This document shows positions 7,033 through 10,399 of a stretch of 10,399 nucleotides of DNA, one piece after another. The first letter of the stretch is position 1. Every line of letters starts with the position of its first letter. A program made the position numbers and the translations under genes. Origin of the DNA: Bacteroidales bacterium (lineage in GTDB: Bacteria > Bacteroidota > Bacteroidia > Bacteroidales > WCHB1-69); contig JAGCRI010000003.1 of the NCBI GenBank assembly GCA_017964755.1, forward strand, positions 1-10,399, read 5' to 3'. The notes beneath the pieces were generated by a model. That model was not told the origin of the DNA, did no database searches, and saw nothing but the letters and a program-made list of their open reading frames with translations.

Positions 7033-8661
7033 ATGCTGTCAGACAACGATTTCCAGAATGAATACCATTTCAACAATAACAGAAATATAAGGCTTCCACT
7101 TTATTTGACTTTGGCATTTATAGTTGGGGCGCTCATGACGTTTTATCTGCTATCGCCACGTCACACAATACTCAAACCGAGTTCGAACAACAAATTTGAA
7201 ACAGTTTTGGATTATTTGGAGGCCGTTTATGTAGATACTATCAACAGGGAACAACTTACTGAAGAGGCAATAAATGCCATGCTACAATATCTTGATCCTC
7301 ATTCTGTTTACGTTAATGCGCAAGAAAACAAGCTGATGATGGAATCCCTTGACGGTGAGTTTGAGGGAGTTGGGATACAATATTCTGTGATGAACGACAC
7401 GGTGATGGTCATTGCCACAATCAGCGGCGGTCCTTCGGAGAAAGTGGGTGTGCGCGCAGGCGACCGCATTGTGACAGTCAACGATTCGAATATCGCCGGA
7501 GTGGGCATTGGCAACAATGATGTTGTGCGGCTTCTGCGCGGTCCGAAAGGCACAAAAGTGAATGTCGGCATACGGCGGCAGGGCTTCGCCGAACTCTACT
7601 CCTACACAATTACCCGCGCCGAAATCCCTACCTATACCGTTGATGTCGATTATATGATTGACAGCAAGACAGGGTATGTTAAGATTAACCAGTTCGGAAA
7701 AACTACTGGGGACGAATTCGAGGCTGCTCTCAAAAGACTGAATGCCAAAGGTATGCAGAAACTGATTCTGGATTTGCGCGGCAATTCGGGCGGCTATCTC
7801 GAAACCTGCATACGCGTATGTGACGAACTCCTGAAGAAAAACGAACTGATAGTTTACACCGAAGGACGCAACGTGAAAACGGATAAAATTTACGCCACAC
7901 GCTACGGTCATTTCGAGCAGGGCGACCTGGTGGTTCTGATTGACGATTTCAGTGCTTCGGCTAGCGAAATTGTAGCTGGCTGCGTTCAAGACAACGACCG
8001 CGGAACAATCGTGGGGCGCCGCTCATTCGGGAAAGGTCTGGTGCAGCGTCAGGTTGATTTCGACGATAACTCATCGGTGCGACTGACTATAGCACGATAC
8101 CACACGCCGAGCGGCCGCTGTATCCAAAAGACATACGTTAATGGTGCAGTTGCATATAACGAGGAACTTTTCGACCGCTACCTCAATGGGGAGATGGAAC
8201 ATCAAGACAGCATTAAATTTGACGAGAACCTGAAATACAAGACGAAAAACGGCCGCACTGTTTACGGCGGAGGAGGCATCATGCCTGACATCTTCGTCCC
8301 CCTCGACAGGGATTCCTCAATGAATGATTTCTACCTCATCGTCAACTCAGGGAAAATGTATAATTTTGCCTTCGACTACACCACGGAAAACTCCGCAAAA
8401 CTGAAAAAACGCTTCCCAAATGCAGAATCTTTCGTCAAAAACATGACCGTTGACGAGTCTCTCTTCAAATCTTTTATGGACTATTATAATAAGGTAAGTG
8501 ATAAAAAATGTGAAAAAACAGTTACAAAAGCTTCGGAGAAAGAACTCAAAGTATGGCTTAAAGCATTTATAGGCAGAAACTTATATCAAGATGCCGCATT
8601 TTATCCCGTCATCAATTCCACAGACAAAGTCATTGAAGCGGCGATGAAAGTGAAGAAATGA
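7033..8661 (+). CDS. S41-family C-terminal processing peptidase (CtpA/Tsp-like) with PDZ domain
   Basis: This is a membrane-anchored serine protease of 542 residues. An uncleaved transmembrane anchor (~21-40) places the rest in the periplasm. A PDZ domain follows at ~108-185 (EGVGIQYS, GVRAGDRIVTVND, LLRGPKGT), then the S41 core at ~200-375 with LDLRGNSGG (246-254). The catalytic residues are Ser309 in SASASE, Asp320, and Lys334 in FGKG. The S-D-K spacing of 11 and 14 residues is the same as E. coli Tsp Ser430/Asp441/Lys455, so the enzyme should be active. Such enzymes trim or degrade exported proteins from the C terminus. A TTG start at 7012 would add 7 residues; the ATG at 7033 is chosen as the stronger codon. 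It follows uvrB by 33 bases, so it is probably in the same operon. No terminator is visible after it. Confidence 0.93.
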   Translation: MLSDNDFQNEYHFNNNRNIRLPLYLTLAFIVGALMTFYLLSPRHTILKPSSNNKFETVLDYLEAVYVDTINREQLTEEAINAMLQYLDPHSVYVNAQENKLMMESLDGEFEGVGIQYSVMNDTVMVIATISGGPSEKVGVRAGDRIVTVNDSNIAGVGIGNNDVVRLLRGPKGTKVNVGIRRQGFAELYSYTITRAEIPTYTVDVDYMIDSKTGYVKINQFGKTTGDEFEAALKRLNAKGMQKLILDLRGNSGGYLETCIRVCDELLKKNELIVYTEGRNVKTDKIYATRYGHFEQGDLVVLIDDFSASASEIVAGCVQDNDRGTIVGRRSFGKGLVQRQVDFDDNSSVRLTIARYHTPSGRCIQKTYVNGAVAYNEELFDRYLNGEMEHQDSIKFDENLKYKTKNGRTVYGGGGIMPDIFVPLDRDSSMNDFYLIVNSGKMYNFAFDYTTENSAKLKKRFPNAESFVKNMTVDESLFKSFMDYYNKVSDKKCEKTVTKASEKELKVWLKAFIGRNLYQDAAFYPVINSTDKVIEAAMKVKK

Positions 8662-8798
8662 TTCGTTTTTATAAGCCACAAACAGCCAACTATGTAAATT
8701 TACCGCAACAACTTTTCAGCATCGCAAGGTCGGGAAGGTGACAAGAAATGAGAAAAATGGAAGTACATCAACGAGTTTATAAATAAATCCTTACAATT

Positions 8799-9692
8799 AT
8801 GAAAAAGTTATTGATTTCTTGTGTTTTGTCTTGCTTATCGTTTTGTTTTTATGCGCAGGGACAGCAGCAGCAAATTTTGAAATTGGCAAAAGACTATCGT
8901 GATTATATGTTCCGCAACCAGCCTACGAAGGAAGTCATCAAAGAAATTCGTAATATCAATGATGCTTCGCTTGCACCAACCGCGGAGTTTATCGCGCAAA
9001 CCATCACTACTAAAAACAACATTCTAAGCACTAAGTTCTTGACCCGTCCTGATGACAAGACATTAAAGAACATATACATCATCCGTAAAGTGAGCTTAAA
9101 TATGGGAGAAGAGAAATCTATTGATAATGAGAAGCTTATAGATAGCTTGTTGCGTACGGAAGTACCTGTATATGAGTTGGTTGATAATTATTATGAAATG
9201 GTTTTCATTTCTGTAGGCAATAAAAACCAACCTTTCAATCTTTCCAAAGTGGACTTTAAAATGAGTGAGTACAATTTGAAAGATGACACGGAAAAGGGCA
9301 TTCTTTTTCTGAATTGTATGAATCTTTGCGGAAAGACCATTTGGGGGTTTATGAACATTGCTAAACCGATGAATACAAAAAAAGCATACGAGTTTATTAA
9401 GAAGTTCCCGAAATTCAATGGTCGTCCCTACTATTATTATAGGGATTTGTGTTTTGATGATTTTGAGATGGTTATCATAAAGTCAAATGGCATACAGAGT
9501 TATAAAGGATACTACTTGGACAAGTATTACGAAACGCTATTGTATCATTGGATATGTCTGGAAAAAGAGGACGGTTCAGAAAAGAAGATTTACGACCTGT
9601 TATTGGGTTCTATTCTGAAAGAAAGGTCTTTATATTCCTATACCCAATACAAGGAAACACTGGAGAAAATTTTCCAGGAGGTGGAGAAATAA
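8799..9692 (+). CDS. Exported protein of unknown function
   Basis: This 297-residue protein begins MKKLLISC with a hydrophobic core and a YAQG cleavage site near residue 20, a standard signal peptide. There is no lipobox, so it should be periplasmic or released. The mature part is mixed helix and strand, rich in Lys, Asp/Glu and Tyr, with no transmembrane segment and no motif I recognise. A Tyr-rich stretch (GRPYYYYRDLC) and the motif KPMNTKKAYEFIKKFPKF stand out. The coding sequence is visibly more AT-rich than uvrB or the S41 gene, which hints at a different history. It lies 137 bases after the S41 stop, behind an AT-rich leader (TTTATAAATAAATCC) that lacks a clear TAnnTTTG, so its promoter is uncertain. 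Confidence 0.75.
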   Translation: MKKLLISCVLSCLSFCFYAQGQQQQILKLAKDYRDYMFRNQPTKEVIKEIRNINDASLAPTAEFIAQTITTKNNILSTKFLTRPDDKTLKNIYIIRKVSLNMGEEKSIDNEKLIDSLLRTEVPVYELVDNYYEMVFISVGNKNQPFNLSKVDFKMSEYNLKDDTEKGILFLNCMNLCGKTIWGFMNIAKPMNTKKAYEFIKKFPKFNGRPYYYYRDLCFDDFEMVIIKSNGIQSYKGYYLDKYYETLLYHWICLEKEDGSEKKIYDLLLGSILKERSLYSYTQYKETLEKIFQEVEK

Positions 9693-9793
9693 AAAAATTG
9701 CATGCTCCCATTGCTCATGCCTGTATGGGCTTCAAATGAAATGGGGCATCAGTGAAAAATCCATTCGTTACAAATTTTGCAATAAATTGGGAA

Positions 9794-10399
9794 TCAAGGT
9801 TGTAACGCTGAAATCTGTTCTTCGGACAATCCTGTGGCTTTCACAATATCTGAAACTGAAATGCCAAGTGTCAGCAAATTGCGGGCGGTTTGTATAATAG
9901 CTTCTTCTCTGCCTATTTCAATTCCTTCTTGCAGACCTTCATTTCGTCCTTCTTCCCGTCCTTTCTTCATACATTTCTCAAAGCCTTCATCCATCCCCAA
10001 TTTGCGGTGGTATTTCATCGCGTCTTTCACGTCCTCATACTCCAACACGCTCTTCTCATAGTCCTGTTTTTCTATGGCGTTCAATTTTGATATGTTACAC
10101 TCCTCAAACAGTTCGTGGAATATCCCGTATCTCTTCGGTATGTCCGTCTCCCTCATCTGCCACATATTCTTTATAGTGTAGCACCATTTCTCCTTGTCAT
10201 CGGCATACTGCACGAACTCCTTTTGCCCTGCAAATTTACTCAAATCTATCAAAAGGAACGACATCTTGTCCAAAAAAATGTTGTTATCGTCGTCTTTCAG
10301 CATCACATGCTGTATGAATTTGTCGCTGTTTTTCAGCTCCAGTATCTTGAAATCAGCAAGTACGATTGATATGACTTTAGGGTATCGGTACTCCAAGTC
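9794..10399 (-). CDS. Rpn family PD-(D/E)XK nuclease/putative transposase, C-terminal part (cut by window edge)
   Basis: About 201 codons are visible and the frame stays open through the right edge (the last codons read D-L-E-Y-R-Y-P), so the start and the catalytic N-terminal part lie outside the window. The visible part has the central pattern of Rpn/PF12784-like proteins (YPKVISIVLADF, then FLLIDLSKF, the WCYTIKNMW region and KYHRKLGMDEGFE). A Glu/Gly-repeat helix follows (GREEGRNEGLQEGIEIG), and then a small helix-turn-helix-like tail (LLTLGISVSDIVKATGLSEEQI). This tail layout is typical of the family. Rpn proteins are DNA nucleases linked to recombination and, in E. coli, to phage defence. 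The family is very common in Bacteroidales. Whether this copy is catalytically intact cannot be told here. It converges on the orphan gene, with 101 bases between the stops. Confidence 0.88.
   Translation of the reverse strand, partial: DLEYRYPKVISIVLADFKILELKNSDKFIQHVMLKDDDNNIFLDKMSFLLIDLSKFAGQKEFVQYADDKEKWCYTIKNMWQMRETDIPKRYGIFHELFEECNISKLNAIEKQDYEKSVLEYEDVKDAMKYHRKLGMDEGFEKCMKKGREEGRNEGLQEGIEIGREEAIIQTARNLLTLGISVSDIVKATGLSEEQISALQP

Noticed and set aside
7282..7989. 235-residue minus-strand frame inside the S41 protease gene
   Set aside because: It is antisense to the PDZ and protease core; the + strand reading carries the conserved catalytic residues.
8662..8798. Terminator or small RNA between the S41 gene and the orphan gene
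   Set aside because: I found no stable hairpin followed by a T-run and no promoter match; nothing supportable was seen.
9701..9747. Hairpin between ATGCTCCCAT (9702-9711) and ATGGGGCAT (9739-9747) as a bidirectional terminator
   Set aside because: Pairing is imperfect (one bulge), the loop is long and no T-run follows on either strand.

Overview
The window reads as chromosomal DNA from a member of the Bacteroidetes, most likely Bacteroidales. The reasons are: near-exact copies of the Bacteroidetes -7 promoter element (TAnnTTTG) in front of two genes, almost no Shine-Dalgarno sequences, exported proteins with short Lys-rich signal peptides, and two gene families that are multicopy in Bacteroidales (an AAA_14/DUF4143 ATPase and an Rpn-type nuclease/transposase). 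No genus can be assigned by eye.

Layout. Bases 35-382 hold four tRNA genes on the + strand: Thr(TGT), Tyr(GTA), Gly(TCC), Gly(GCC). A clear intrinsic terminator follows at 397-422. Bases 423-628 hold no gene but are rich in inverted repeats and a putative promoter, all in front of the ATPase gene at 629-1819. Next comes a convergent minus-strand gene for a small YqaA/DedA-type membrane protein (1880-2314), then a 204-base divergent intergenic region. A tight three-gene + strand run follows: a large exported CAP-domain protein (2519-4975), uvrB with a GTG start only 2 bases later (4978-6999), and a membrane-anchored S41/PDZ processing protease (7033-8661). After a 137-base gap is an AT-rich exported protein of unknown function (8799-9692). 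The window ends inside a minus-strand Rpn/PD-(D/E)XK family gene whose 5' part lies beyond the right edge (9794-10399).

How the parts relate. The tRNA operon, uvrB (nucleotide excision repair) and the S41 protease are housekeeping functions. The CAP protein and the protease both act outside the cytoplasmic membrane and flank uvrB in what looks like one transcription unit, an odd mix of envelope and DNA-repair functions. The ATPase, the AT-rich orphan and the Rpn gene look like accessory genes. I saw no complete insertion sequence, CRISPR array, prophage or recognisable new multi-gene system. The most unusual non-coding signal is a set of four alternating copies of an 11-base motif, arranged as two hairpins, overlapping the putative promoter of the ATPase gene.
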